The translations under genes were made by a program, and so were the position numbers. Shown here piece by piece: positions 22,374-33,364 of a stretch of 64,000 bases of DNA. The stretch's first letter is position 1; each line of letters starts with the position of its first letter. This stretch comes from Prorocentrum cordatum (taxonomy: Eukaryota; Sar; Dinophyceae; Prorocentrales; Prorocentraceae), in contig CAUYUJ010003636.1 of NCBI GenBank assembly GCA_963575745.1, positions 126,001 through 190,000 on the forward strand. Direction: 5' to 3'. The notes beneath the pieces are model-generated. The model ran no database searches. It saw only the letters and a program-made list of their open reading frames with translations, and was not told where the DNA came from.

Positions 22374-22855
22374 CTATGAGTAGAAGTCGTTGGTCGGCGA
22401 CGTGGGCTGCCCGATGTTGTGAAAAGTGAGTCTTTGCGGCGCTGCGATGTGCCTGGTTGCGCGCTGCGTCAAATTGCGCTGTCGTCGCGGTCGTAATTCA
22501 AACCCATGTTTCTGATTGGTAGACGAGGTGGCAGTTGGCAGAATGTCAGCCAATTGCATCTTGATGTCTGTCCAGGGGTGGCTGTTTTTGACATCCGATT
22601 CCTTGAATTGTGCTAGTGCTGCTCTTTGTTGCGTTATCTGATGCAACGTGCGGATCGCGGATGTGCATGCTGGGTTGATGCGAGTGCCGAGGTAGTCGTA
22701 GATGTGCATGATAGTGACACGTTGGCCGCATGCGGGGCAGTAGATGGCAGGCGCTGGTTGCGCGAGCAGTCTCTGCTGAGCTTGGTCGGTGCCTTTGTCT
22801 CCTAGGTGCACGATGAATGCTGACTTTCGTGGTGTAAAATAGCTTGAATCCGCTG
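22374..22855 (-). pseudogene. LINE RT thumb/connection fragment
   Basis: The minus frame reads QRVTIMHIYDYLGTRINPA, then AIRTLHQITQQRAALAQF and HPWTDIKMQLADILPTA. V...H.Y.YLGT followed by repeated A/R-rich helices and a TR..LA.A-like stretch matches the region just after the RT active site in LINEs. In a neighbouring frame slightly upstream is AAIISSGFKLFYTTKVSIH, resembling the SG..L...K segment that normally precedes it. The YADD-type box itself is not recognisable. Confidence 0.5.
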
Positions 22856-22911
22856 CTGATGATTGCCGCGTGCGCCGCGTTTGCTACGTCGGCCGCGTAG
22901 TCGCCGGGAGT

Positions 22912-24195
22912 TCATTGTCGCTGCACTTCGCCACTGCGAACATGCCGTCTGCGCCTGCCGCGCTGGTTGCGTAGTCGTCTTGCGTAGTGTATGTGGATAG
23001 GTAAGCCGAGAGTGGCGCGGTCTGCTGGCCTTGGTAGTCGGATTGTACGCGTCTGGGTAGTGAGGCTGTTGGCCAACTCATCGCGAGGTCTTGCAAATGA
23101 AAGGTTGTAGATTGCGTCAGCAAAGATGTCGCCTGATATTGCGCCTTCTGCGGGGCGCGCTGGAAGTTTGGCGCGCTTGCGGGTGCAGTGCGAGGCTCTG
23201 TGTGACTCGATGACTTGACCTGAGAGATTTTCGTCGCATTGGTGGGCTTCAAGCGTGCCCGGTTGTCTGGGCATTGCATCTGCTAGCGGCATCGGACTCG
23301 GTGGGGAATTCCTGGCCCTGGAAATATATTGCGCGGTCGGGTTGCGATCCGCGGCCGGGCGCTGTCTCCCTGACGACTGCGCGGGAGGCTGCTGCGAGGT
23401 CGACGCGGCGCCGCATGGTGCCATGCTTGTTTCTCTGGTTGTAGCTGGTGATGAGCGCGGCCGCACGTGCCGCGAAGGTCTGCCCAGCAGTCCGCCACGT
23501 TGCGTCAGTAGTAGCGCTGTCGCGAGTAGCGCCGTCAGGCTCTGTCGGATGTAGAAATTCTGGTCGGTCTCGAGCAGCTCTGCCAGTTGTACCTTGGCCT
23601 TTGTGCAGGGACATTCCACGCCGCGCTCCCGCAAGGCAAGTTCTTTCTGGGTGAATGAGGCCATGGGGAAGAATTGGTGCACGATTCTTGCCGCGCTCGC
23701 AGGCGCTGCCTTGAGTCTGCCAGTCGCGAGCAGGAAAGGTCCTGGTTGTTTGCGCCGACGGTCGTTCTCTATAAGCGCGCTGTTGTCTTTGGCTGTGAGA
23801 TCGCGTGGTCCAGCGTAGCTGGAGTCATTGGTGCAACGAGAAAGCCTGCTTTAGTGCTGAAGCATGCCGTCGTCGTCCGCGAGCACGGTTTCTTCCGGTC
23901 GCGCAAAGAGCCTCGTAAATTCGCCACCTCGTTGTTCGTCGGTGTACAGTAACTTCCCCGTTGCGTCTGCGAAAAATGCCACGGCTTGTGCCATGGCTGC
24001 TCTCTTCCTAGAAGGCTGGGCCGTGTCCGTGCATGGTGCTTGGTGGAACTTGCGCATGTGCTGGGCTGTTGGTGTGCCTGTTAGGCGCTGTGTAAAGTCG
24101 TTCTTGAGCTTCCGTAGGATAGTGGCAGCGTTCGAATTTCGCTCGGGTGTTGAACTGCTGAGGCACGCCGTCTGATGCGCAAAAGCTTCATGGTC
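22912..24195 (-). pseudogene. LINE pre-RT spacer and RT N-terminal part
   Basis: One minus frame runs from about 24195 to 22912 with a single TAA at 23853-23851. It reads NAATILRKLKNDFTQRLTG, AQAVAFFADATGKLLYTDEQ (matching the D.TG.L....R...F..LF spacer seen before RT in dinoflagellate LINEs), then after the stop RRRKQPGPFLLATGRLKAAP and ALRERGVECPCTKAKVQLAE. Near 23135-23085 IFADAIYNLSFARPRDEL aligns with motif A (usually .ID.SKAFD.LPR..L). The catalytic Asp is kept but surrounding residues have drifted. Upstream, 24196-24198 is TGA and the frame becomes uncertain. Confidence 0.5.
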
Positions 24196-25530
24196 TCAGT
24201 GGTGATGTAGGCCTGCCGGTGAGTGAAGTCGCCCTGTTGGACGCATACTCCTGCTGCTGCGTGAACTGTGCTGGTGATCTATGGGCGATGCACTCTGCCG
24301 CGCGCATCCCATGGTGGCAGCGGATGGCTGCCAGGTAGTTTGGCATGTTTAACCTACGTGATTGGGCATTGCATATTGGCTGGATAATGTGGTGGCAATT
24401 GCTACTTCATCCTGTGGTATGTGGTCGCTCGTGCTCGATCGCGCGGCAGGCTGGGCAATGGCATCCGTTTTTTTTTCTGCGACTGAATCACGGTGGTGGC
24501 CGACGTGTAAGTCAGTGGTACATGGTAGCCAGCCGCTGGCAACTGCCATGTAATCATTTCCACGCAATCAGCTTTCCTCTTGTAAAAACTCAAATAAGAA
24601 CGCGCGCCCTGGCACGCGGGACATTGCGGCATTAATCATGCGCGGTCGTGGGCCGCCATATATAGTCAGTCGGACTTGCGCTACGTTGTCGCATTCACCT
24701 CGTCGTTGATTTGCTGGCGGTGCTACGTTGCCAATGCCTGGCGGGCTGTTGGCGCTGATCCTCGCGCTGGGGTCTGCCAGCGCGATGGTGGGGGGCCAAT
24801 GGCTGGCCGAACTGTGAAATATGCATCACCATTCCGTAGTGCGTGCGGTGCCGCGCTGAACACGAGGTGACCATGCGGCGCGTGCGCGACGGATATGGTT
24901 CCGCTTATGCGTGGCGCTCGCAGATGGGGGATGAGCAGTCAGTGGGATGATTTGTGATTATAGCACACTGAAATGCGCGAGTGTGCAGCGCAGCTGGCGC
25001 CTGGGCGCACCGGCGTCCAAGTCTCGCTGCGCTGACCAAAAAGCCGCACCCGAGCTTGGAACGGCGTTGTTGTTTAGCAAACTGCGTGTAGGTGTCTATC
25101 GCGATGCATGCGCTTCGCGCTCGCGTCTCTTGCGCCCCCATAGCGTGAACTTTCTGCAGTGGCGCCTGTGCTCGTGAGTGCTGCCCCCCTCGTCGCGTGA
25201 TAGGGCGCATGCTTGTCGAAGTGTAAAACGCCGCTTCTCGCGCCGCTATCTTGACGTGGGCCGTAGAAGTGTCGCCCTCTGCGGTTGAGCGCGCCGCTGG
25301 TGGGCGTCTGTCGTTGTTGGCCTGCTCGTCGGCTGCCGTTGTGAATGGTATGGGTTGGTGTGCTACGAGGGTCGGGTAATGAAGTCCGTTTCGCTGAGTG
25401 TCTTGTTGGTGGGACGTCCAAGTCGCGTGTTTGTGATCTGCCAGTCGGTATGATAAGCTTCTGGTGGGGGAAATGAAAAGTCGGTTGTGTTTGCTGCGTC
25501 GGCGCTAGGGTTGGCAGCGGCACGGCATCT

Positions 25531-26452
25531 CCCCCAACCGCCCTGCGGTGTTGGGCCCCCGTTTTGAAACGACGGTCCCCGAATTCCCCCGGCCCTTCCT
25601 CTTCCCCCCCCGTCGCCCCCGTCACTCCGGCGCGCCCCTCGCACGTTTCGCGGCCCCGTGGGGGGCCCCGCCGAAGGCCCCAGCGGCGGCTGCGCCCGCG
25701 CGTTTCCCCGCCACCAGATTTCGGCACACCCCCCAAACGCATCGCGGCCCCGTATGGGGGCCCTATCGACTGCCACACTGCGCCCGCATGCCTCCCCCGC
25801 CAACGATTTCGGCACACCCCTCGCACTTTTCGCGGCCCCGCATGGGCCCCCCCCGAAGGCCCAAACGGCTGCGCCCGCATGCCTCCCCACCACCCACGTC
25901 GGTTCATCCTTCGCACGCTTCGCGGCCCCATAGGGAGCCCTATCGAAGGCGCAGCGGCTGCGCCCGCATGCGCCCCCACCATTCATTTCGGCGCACCCCG
26001 CGCTCGTTCCGTGGACGCGCAGGGGCGGCCCCGACGCGCCCGCATGCCTCCCCACTGCCCATGTCGGCGCACCCCTCGCACACTTCGCGGCCTCATATGG
26101 GCCGCCACCGATGGCCCCAGGGGCACCGCCCACACGCGCACACGCGCGCGCACGCGCACATTTCTGCACGCCATTCAAACGCGCCGTGACCACATAAGAA
26201 ACTCCACCGGAGGCTTCAGCGCCACAGCCCGCACGCGCGCCCCACGTCCACTTCGGCATCCCCCTTGCGCGCTTCGCGCCCCCATAGGGAGCTCCACCGA
26301 AGGCCCCAATGCCGCCGCTCGCATGCGTCCGCCGCGCCTATTCCAGCACGCCCCCCAGAAGTTCCGCGGCCCCGCAGGGGGTGCCACCGAAATAAAATAT
26401 ACACAATTGGGGCACTCGCAGCTGCGCGCAGTTGGGCCCTTCGCCAGGTTAT
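25531..26452 (+). repeat. satellite element 1 (both conserved ends)
   Basis: Begins CCCAACCGCCCTGCGG then TGTTGGGCCCCCGTTTTGAA, followed by a C-rich spacer and roughly 85-90-bp units carrying GCATGCCTCCCC, TTCGCGGCCCCATAGGGAGC and CGAAGG. Ends with CTCGCAGCTGCGCGCAGTTG then GGCCCTTCGCCAGGTTAT. One spacing between GCATGC sites is 89 bp (25878 to 25967). It lies against the LINE relic. Confidence 0.75.
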
Positions 26453-26640
26453 TTGGTTGCTCGGGCGCCTGCAGGTTGCAAGCTCGTTCCATGGATGGTC
26501 TCCGCCACCATGCACGCGACGCATGTCAATGGAGGGCTGCGCGCGCGCCTGGTGGCACAAAACTTGTGCGATCCACTCGTCGCTATGTGTGAGCTGATTG
26601 AATATGTGGATTGCGTTGCCTGGGTCTGTGCGAGTTCGTC
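26453..26640 (-). pseudogene. LINE-like scrap between two satellite elements
   Basis: The minus frame reads NAIHIFNQLTHSDEWIAQVL and HGGGDHPWNELATCRRPSNQ. Composition and style match the 18.4-25.5-kb relic, of which it may be a continuation cut by satellite element 1. Confidence 0.3.
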
Positions 26641-27340
26641 CCCAACCATCCTGTAGGTTGGGTCCTCGTTTTGAAGAGACGGCCCCCGCGCCCCCCCCCT
26701 TCCTCGCGCCCCCCCCTCCCCCCGTCGCCCCCCCGCTCTGGCGCGCCCCTCGCGCGCTGCGTGGCCCCGTAGGAGCTTTGTCGAATGGCCCAATTGTGCA
26801 CTTCGCATGCGCTCCGCCATCCGATTCGGCACACCCCATTCACGTGTTTCGCGGTCCCATAGGAGCTCCGCTGAAAGCCCCAGGTGGCGCAGTTCGCACG
26901 CGCCCCTGCCGTCCATTTCGGCGCGCCCCTCGTAGCCCGTAGGAGCTCCGTTGAAGGTCCCAGCGACGCAGTTCGATTGCGCCCCGGCCACCCATTCCGA
27001 CACGCCCCCCACGCGTTTCGCGGCCCAAGAGGAGCTCCGCCGACGGTCCAACTGGCGCCATTCGCACGCGCCCCCGCCGCCAATTCCGGCCAGCCACTCA
27101 CGCGACCCACGGCCCCATAGGAGCTCCGCCGAAGGCCCCAGGTGGCGCAATTCGCGCGCGCCCCCGCCGCCCATTTCGGCGCGCCCCTCGCCTGCGGCGC
27201 GGCCACAGAGGAGCTCCGCCGAACATTCCAATGCCACAATTCGCATGCGCCCCCGCCGCCCATCTCGGGACGCCCCTCGTATGTTTCGTGGCCCCATGGG
27301 AGCTCCGTTGAAGGTTTGCGAGGCCGCCCCCCCCCCCCCC
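26641..27340 (+). repeat. satellite element 2 (5' end conserved)
   Basis: Starts CCCAACCATCCTGTAGG then TTGGGTCCTCGTTTTGAAG and AGACGGC, a C-rich spacer and seven or eight units with GGAGCTCCGCCGAAGG and CCCATTTCGGCGCGCCCCTC. It ends in a 17-bp C-run near 27329-27345 without the family's 3' motif, so it is 3'-truncated. Confidence 0.7.
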
Positions 27341-27768
27341 CCAAGGAGCCGCGACGATTTTGAAATTGAGAATTTCTCATCATGTCGACGTCCTGAAGCT
27401 CGGCATTGGGATGGCATCGTGGGCCGCCCGAGCGTTATCGCATTGTCGCGCGCCGCCTCCTCCTGCTGCTGAGACGCGCCGCGCAGGCAGCGAAGGCGCG
27501 ACCAAGGCGGGCCCGAATCCAAGACGCCATGTGGCCGCCGTGGATCTCTCCGCCGCGGCGACACTTCACCCCGCGGTCGTTGGGCGACGCGCGCGCCCAG
27601 CGCTCCCACGCGCACTCCCGCGCGCGCTCGTGGCCCCCGATGCACCCCCCATCCGTTCGACGGCTCGAGCATGGCCGAAGGGGGCCCTGCGTGCTTTCTC
27701 AAGGGGGGCTGAATCCACAATGGCCCCCTCGCGGGCAGGCGAACGCTGCCCTTCTGACTCAACTGCGA
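27341..27768. other. no gene seen
   Basis: GC-rich unique-looking sequence. Overlapping Arg/Pro-rich frames on both strands have no recognisable motif. Confidence 0.4.
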
Positions 27769-29510
27769 AATTACCTCACCGCGAAAATTGTTAGGTTTCT
27801 AGTGGGCTCCCAAAAAAATATCATGACTCCCCGGGGGGGTCTGGGCAGATGCCGGACCGGTGCCGCGGGAATCCGGGGACTCCCCATTTTCACTGCCAGG
27901 AACCGCATTTTGACTGCCCGGAGCCAACAGAACAGCACTCCCAGGCCACATTTTGAATGCCCGGGTCCAACTGCAAGCCACTTCGTGTTCTTCGCGCTCC
28001 CAGAACACCACTCCCAGGCCACATTTTGAATGCCCGGAGCCAACTGTAGGCCACTTCGCATTCTTCGTCTTCCCAGAACACCACTCCCAGGCCACATATT
28101 GAATGCCAGGAGCCAACTGTAAACCACTTCGTGTTCTTCGTGCTCCCAGAACACTATTCCCATGTTAATTTTGAATGCCCAGAGCCAACTGTATAGGCCA
28201 CTTCGTGTTCTTTGTGTTCCCAAAACACCGCTCCTGCACCATATTTTGATTGCCCGGAGCCAACTGTGGGCCACTCCGTGATCTTCGTGTTCCCAGAACA
28301 CCAGTCCTGCGCCATATTTCGAATGCCCGAGCTGAGGCAGGCTGAGGCCGAGGCAGGCTGAGGCCGAGGCAAGCTGAGGCTGACGCCGAGGCACGCCGAC
28401 GCAGGCTGAGGCCGAGGCTGAGGCAGGCTGGGGCTGAGGCAGGCTGAGGCTGAGGCTGACGCAGGCTGAGGCAGGCTGAGGCTGAGGCTGAGGCTGAGGC
28501 TGAGGCAGTCTGAGGCTGAGGCTGAGGCCGAGGCAGGCTGAGGCTGAGGCCGAGGCAATAAAAAGAAAAAAGAGAAAACCAACAGAGAAATAGAGCAAAA
28601 AAAGACAAGAAAAAAAAAAATAAAAAACAAAAAAAAAAAAAAAAAAGAAAAAAAAAAAGAAAAAGCTGAGGGCTGAGGCTGAGGCTGAGGCTGAGGCTGA
28701 GGGCAGGCTGAAGGCTGAGCGCCTGAGGCTGAGGCTGAGGCAGGCTGAGGCTGAGGCAGGCTGAGGCTGAGGCCGAGGCAGGCTCAGGCCGAGACAGGCT
28801 GAGGCTGAGACTGAGGCTGAGGCTGAGGATGAGGCCGAGGCAGGCCGAAGCTGAGACAAGGTGAGGCTGAATGGGGGGGGGGAGGGGATGGGGGGTGAGG
28901 CTGAGTCAGGCTGAGGCCGATGCAGTCTGAGGCGAGGCAGGCTGAGGCTGAGGCTGAGGCACGCCGAGGCAGGGCTGAAGGCTGAGCTTGAGGCTGAGGC
29001 TGAGGCTGAGGCGTAGGCTGGACGCTGAGGCTGAGGCTGAGGCTGAGCTGGAAGCTGAAGGCTGAGGCTGAGGCAGGCTGAGGCTGAGGCTGACGCAGGC
29101 TGAGGCCGAGGCAGGCTGAAGCTGAGGCTGAGGCAGGCTGAGGCTGAGGCCGAGGCAGGCTGAGGCTGAGGCTGAGGCAAGCCGAGGCAGGCTGAAGCTG
29201 AAGCTGAAACTGAGGCAGGCGGAGGCATCCGTAGGAATCCATCGGAATCCTTAGGAATCCCTAGGAATCCTTAGGAATCCGTCGGCATCCTTAGGAATCC
29301 GTAGGCATCGTTAAACATCCTCAGGAATCCTCAGGAATCCTTAGGATTCCATTGGATCCTAAGGCCGTTGCCACTGCGACTGTCACTGCGAATGCGACTG
29401 CGACTGCGAGAACAGCAGAATTCGACAACTGGATTCTCATCTGAATATTGAGGAGAATGTTTCCAAATATGCTTACACACGTCGCTGTTAGGTTGCTTTG
29501 CCGGGATAAT
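27769..29510 (+). repeat. composite GAGGCT element, copy 1
   Basis: Order of parts: a 5' part starting ATTACCTCACCGCG and GTTAGGTTTCTAGTGGG; about five units of roughly 75 bp (CACTCCCAGGCCACATTTTG, AATGCCCGGAGCCAACTGTA); the GAGGCT array; a 12-bp AGGAATCCTT/GTAGGAATCC array; then a unique 3' tail (ATTCCATTGGATCCTAAGGC ... GTTAGGTTGCTTTGCCGGGA). The same order recurs at 30804-32068. The two ends show weak inverted similarity (ATTA.CC at the start, GG.ATAAT at the end). Confidence 0.8.
28331..29228 (+). repeat. GAGGCT hexanucleotide array with A-rich island
   Basis: Hexamers GAGGCT/GAGGCA, with occasional GAGGCCGAGGCAGGCT variants, run about 900 bp. They are interrupted at 28556-28672 by an A-rich island and near 28870-28890 by a G-run. 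Long Ser/Ala/Pro/Gln-Leu frames on the minus strand are products of this repeat only. Confidence 0.9.
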
Positions 29511-30383
29511 TAATTTTGACAAGCCAATATGCCGCTCGATAGAAGGCGGTCGTTTCTGGGAGGCCCGCAGCAACCCGGGGCTTTGATTCTATCTGCTGCT
29601 CGAGAGGGCGCGCGTCTCGCGGCGGCTTTTAAAGGAGCGCAATAAACGCTTTTTCACCCTTGCTTGCGCCGCGCCCCGCGCGCCCCGGAATGGCTCGCGC
29701 GCCGCGCGCGGCCTCGGGACGCGAAGCGGCGCGCGCGGGCGGGGGGGGCCTGCCCTCGCCGCCACCCCTCGTCGCGCACACGGTGAATATCGTGGCGTTC
29801 CTCAAATTGCGCTCCCTGCTCTAACTCCCGCTGCTACCCCCTGCCGCGACGCGGCGGAAAGGGGCGAACGCCTCGCGCCGAACCCTAACCTGGACCACGC
29901 GCTGCTCCAGTAAGCCCCGCTTGGCGGGAGCATTCGCGGCCGCCGGCGCCGCCGCAGAAGCGGCCGGGGCCCCCGTGGGAGCCACTGCGCAAGACTGAGC
30001 AGGTGGGCGGGGCTGCGCTGGCATTCAGTGGGCCGTTTCCGAAAAGCGTCAGCCCTCAAGACCAACAGCTGCGGCCCCTTTGCCCCTCCTTTCCCCTCCG
30101 CTCCCCGCACACCTCCCCCTTCCCTGCCCTCCACCTGCCCCTGCCCGCCCGCCCCTTCCCTGTCCTCCACCCACTACCGGCCCCTCCCCGGGGCCCTCCC
30201 CGGCCCCCCCCCTCTTCTGCGCCCCCGCCCTCCTCCGCCGCGCGCCGGGCACCCTGGAGCGGCGCCCCGGTCCGGGCCCAGGACGAAGCACCCCCCTAGG
30301 CCACCCCGTGGGGCCACCCGTGGGGCCACCCCGGGGCAACCCCTGGGACGAGCCACGATTTTCGCCCAAGATTTTCCGTTAAT
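29511..30383. other. GC-rich sequence, no gene seen
   Basis: Contains CGCGC-rich stretches (29600-29760) and a C-rich block (30080-30240). All open frames are Pro/Arg/Gly-biased. Confidence 0.4.
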
Positions 30384-30565
30384 TCGAATCAAAATGAAAC
30401 AAAATCGTGTTCAAAATCGTTGTCAAAATCGTGGGCAGTCGAAATCGTCTGCAAAATCGGAAGCAAATCGTGGGCAAAATCGTGGGCAAAATCGTGGGCA
30501 GAATCGTGGGGCGAAATCGTTGGCAAAATCGTGGGCGAAATCGCGGGCAAAATCGTGGCCCCGGG
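30384..30565 (+). repeat. 12-bp minisatellite AAAATCGTGGGC
   Basis: About 15 tandem units, the central ones identical (AAAATCGTGGGC) and the outer ones diverged. The unit is a multiple of three, which keeps frames open. Confidence 0.9.
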
Positions 30566-30803
30566 GGTCGCTCTGGGGGTGCCTCGTCCTGGGGGAACGA
30601 GGGGGGGGGCTGAAAACGGACAGAGGGAGAGAGGGACAGAGGGAAGAAAAGGACCTGACCGGGAGGGGGGGGCGGGAGGGAGGGGGAGGGGAGGGCGGCA
30701 GGGGGAGGGGAGGGAGGCACCCGCATCCCCTGGCTGTCTGGACTTAGCGCAAAACGCCGCGGAGAAAAACAAAAAACAAGAACCCCAGAACCGGAACGCC
30801 AGA
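30566..30803. other. G-rich spacer
   Basis: GGGAGGGG runs without any supported gene. Confidence 0.5.
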
Positions 30804-32068
30804 TATTACCTAACAGCGAAGACTGATAGGTTTCTAGTGGTCTCAAAAGAAAGCATCTTGACTCCCCAAGGGGGTCTGGGGAGATGCCGGACGGGTGCCG
30901 CGGGAATCTGGGGACTCCCCATTTTCATTGCCAGGAGCTACATTTTGTCTGCCCGGAGCCCACAGAACACAACTCCCAGGCCACATTTTGAATGCCCGGA
31001 CCCAACTGTAGGCCACTTCGTGTTCGTCGTGCTCCCAGAACACCACTCCCAGGCCACATTTTGAATGCCCGGAACCAACTGTAGGCCACTTCTTGTTCTT
31101 CGTGTTCCCAGAACACCATTCCCAGGCCACATTTTGAACGCCATGAGCCAACTGTAGACCACTTCGTGTTTTTCATGTTCTCAGAACACCATTCCCAAGC
31201 TAATTTTGAATGCCCGGAGCCAACTGTACCGAGGCAAGCCGAGGCAGGCTGAGGCTGAGGTTGAGGCTGAGGCAGGCTGGGGCTGAGACAGGCTGAGGCT
31301 GAGGCTGAGGCTGAGGCTGAGGCTGAGGCTGAGGCTGAGGCTGAGGCAGGCTGAGGCTGAGGCAGGCTGAGGCTGAGGCCGAGGCACGCTCAGGCCGAGA
31401 CAGGCTGAGGCTGATACTGAGGCTGAGGATGAAGCCGAGGCAGACCGAAGCTGAGACAAGGTGAGGCTGAATGGGGGGGGGGGAAGGGGGGGGGAGCAGG
31501 GGAGGCTGAGGCAGGCTGAGGCTGAGACAGGCTGAGGCCGAGGCAGGCTGAGGCTGAGGCTGAGGCAAGCCGAGGCAGGCTGAGGCTGAGGCTGAGGCTG
31601 AGGCTGAGGCAGGCTGACGCTGAGGCAGGCTGAGGCTGAGGCTGAGGCTGACGCAGGCTGAGGGCGAGGCAGGCTGAGGCTGAGGCTGAGGCAGGCTGAG
31701 GCTGAGGCCGAGGCAGGCTGAGGCTGAGGCTGAGGCAAGCCGAGGCAGGCTGAGGCTGAGGCTGAAACTGAGGCATGTTGAAGCATCCGTAGGAATCCAT
31801 CGGAATCCTTAGGAATCCTTAGGAATCCTTAGGAATCCGTAGGCATCCTTAAGAATCCGTAGGCATAGTTAAGCATCTTCAGGAATCCTTAGGAATCCTT
31901 AGGATTCCATTGGATCCTAAGGCCGTTGCCACTGCGACTGTCATTGCGAATGCGACTGCGACTGCGAGAACAGCAGAATTCTACAACTGGATTCTCACCT
32001 AAATCTTAAGGGGAATGCTTCCAGATATGCTTATACACATCTCTGTTAGGTTGCTTTGCCGGGATAAT
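30804..32068 (+). repeat. composite GAGGCT element, copy 2
   Basis: Same order of modules as copy 1: start ATTACCTAACAGCGAAGAC and ATAGGTTTCTAGTGG; about four of the roughly 75-bp units; a GAGGCT array (31226-31780); the AGGAATCC array; and the tail ending GTTAGGTTGCTTTGCCGGGA. It is shorter than copy 1 because the hexamer array is shorter and has no A-rich island. Confidence 0.8.
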
Positions 32069-32450
32069 TTTATCCCAGAGCAAGAATCTAAAAGAAAAAC
32101 AAATAAAAAAAAATACAGCAACAAGACAAGAATAGAAATGCAAGAAGAAACGAAAGAAAAACAAACGAGATAATAGAGATACGAGAAAAAGACAAATTAA
32201 AAAGGAAAAGACATAGAAAAAAAGAAGAACAAGAAAAAAGCAGAAAAAAAAAAAAACGATAAACAAGCAGAAATAAAGTAGATCCCAGAAATGAAAAACA
32301 GAAAGACAAAACATCAGAAGAAAAAAAAAAAAAAAGAAAAAAAACAAATAAAACAGAAAAGAAAGAAGAGGAAAAATAAAGAACGTAAAGGTGATGGCCG
32401 CCAGATCCTCTGCGGGAGCAAGAATAAAAGAAAAAAAAGGAAAAAACAAG
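32069..32450. repeat. A-rich low-complexity tract
   Basis: About 380 bp dominated by AAAAAC, AAAAG and AAAGAAG words directly after composite copy 2. No coding signal. Confidence 0.85.
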
Positions 32451-33364
32451 CCCGGCCTTAACGCACCGCCGGCAGCCCACTCGCGACTGGGGTGCTAACA
32501 ATTGTCGCACTCGCACGATTGCCCCTACTCCGAACACCTCCCCCCCTTGCCGCCCCATCCCTCCCCCGCTCCCCCGCTCTTCCCTCCCTTCCGCCTACCA
32601 TCTCGCATGACTCCCCTTTCCTCCCTAGCTTCCCCCCTTCGCTTCTCCTCTCATCCTCTCCCGCTCTCTCCGTGTACTTCGCACGCGCATGGCGGGAGAC
32701 CTCCGCGACGCGAGCAACCCGACCCGCGCAACGTGCCGCGCATGGCGCGGCGCGGCGCGCTTGGGCAAGACCTTATACACGCACAGACCGGAGGTCCCGT
32801 GAGCGGCACCAGCAACGCAACGCCACGCCACGCACGCGGCACGACGCAGGCCGCGCACACGGCGCCGCGCACGCGGCACCGTACCCAAACACTGGTCACC
32901 TGGCGCGGCAGCACGTACGTGGCGCTGTTTGCACGGTACCGCGCCGGCACGCAGCACGACGCGCATCGAACTGTGCACCGCGCGCAAGGCACGCACGCGC
33001 ACGCGAAAGAAGCACCGCGCAACACCGCGCCCGCAACTCCAGGCACACGACACCACAAATTCAACGTCGGCTGCAGAAGCGGCGGTGCGTTGGCGGCACC
33101 TCGCGTGCGGCGCCGCGAGGAAACGCCACAACCTCGGCGCCGACCGCGGGGCGCCGCGCGAACGGCACAACCCGCGCTGCACCGCGCACGCGGCACAGCA
33201 CGCAACGCAGATGCCCAACTTGGGGTGCACGTCGGCAACGCGACAGCAGCTGATGAAAAAATCTCAACAAAAAAACAGAAAATACAAAAAACATCTGGCG
33301 GGGGATTTACAACATCGTTGCCAAAATCGGCTTGGGGGACGGGGCCTCATGCTCATGAGAAGGT
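32451..33364. repeat. degenerate CACGCGGCAC-rich region
   Basis: Between about 32670 and 33240 the words CGCACGCGGCAC, GCGCGGCAC and CGCGCAAC recur without a fixed period. All six frames are Arg/Ala/Thr/His-biased. A short A-rich stretch (33243-33290) precedes satellite element 3. Confidence 0.6.

Larger units (their letters stand above)
18430..25530 (-). mobile_element. strongly decayed LINE on the minus strand
   Basis: This 7-kb stretch is T/G-rich on the plus strand, and its minus strand keeps fragments that read like a LINE polyprotein in N-to-C order from high to low coordinates: a pre-RT spacer (about 24000), a motif A-like patch (about 23115), an RT connection motif YDYLGT (about 22700) and a possible C-terminal patch (about 21950). 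Frames are broken every few hundred bases, so this is an old copy. It is bounded by the 12-18 kb element on one side and satellite element 1 on the other. Confidence 0.55.

Noticed and set aside
28331-29242. Long minus-strand frames of Ser/Ala/Pro/Gln/Leu repeats (also at 31181-31800)
   Set aside because: They are direct translations of the GAGGCT hexamer; several frames are open at once and no non-repeat part shows protein character.
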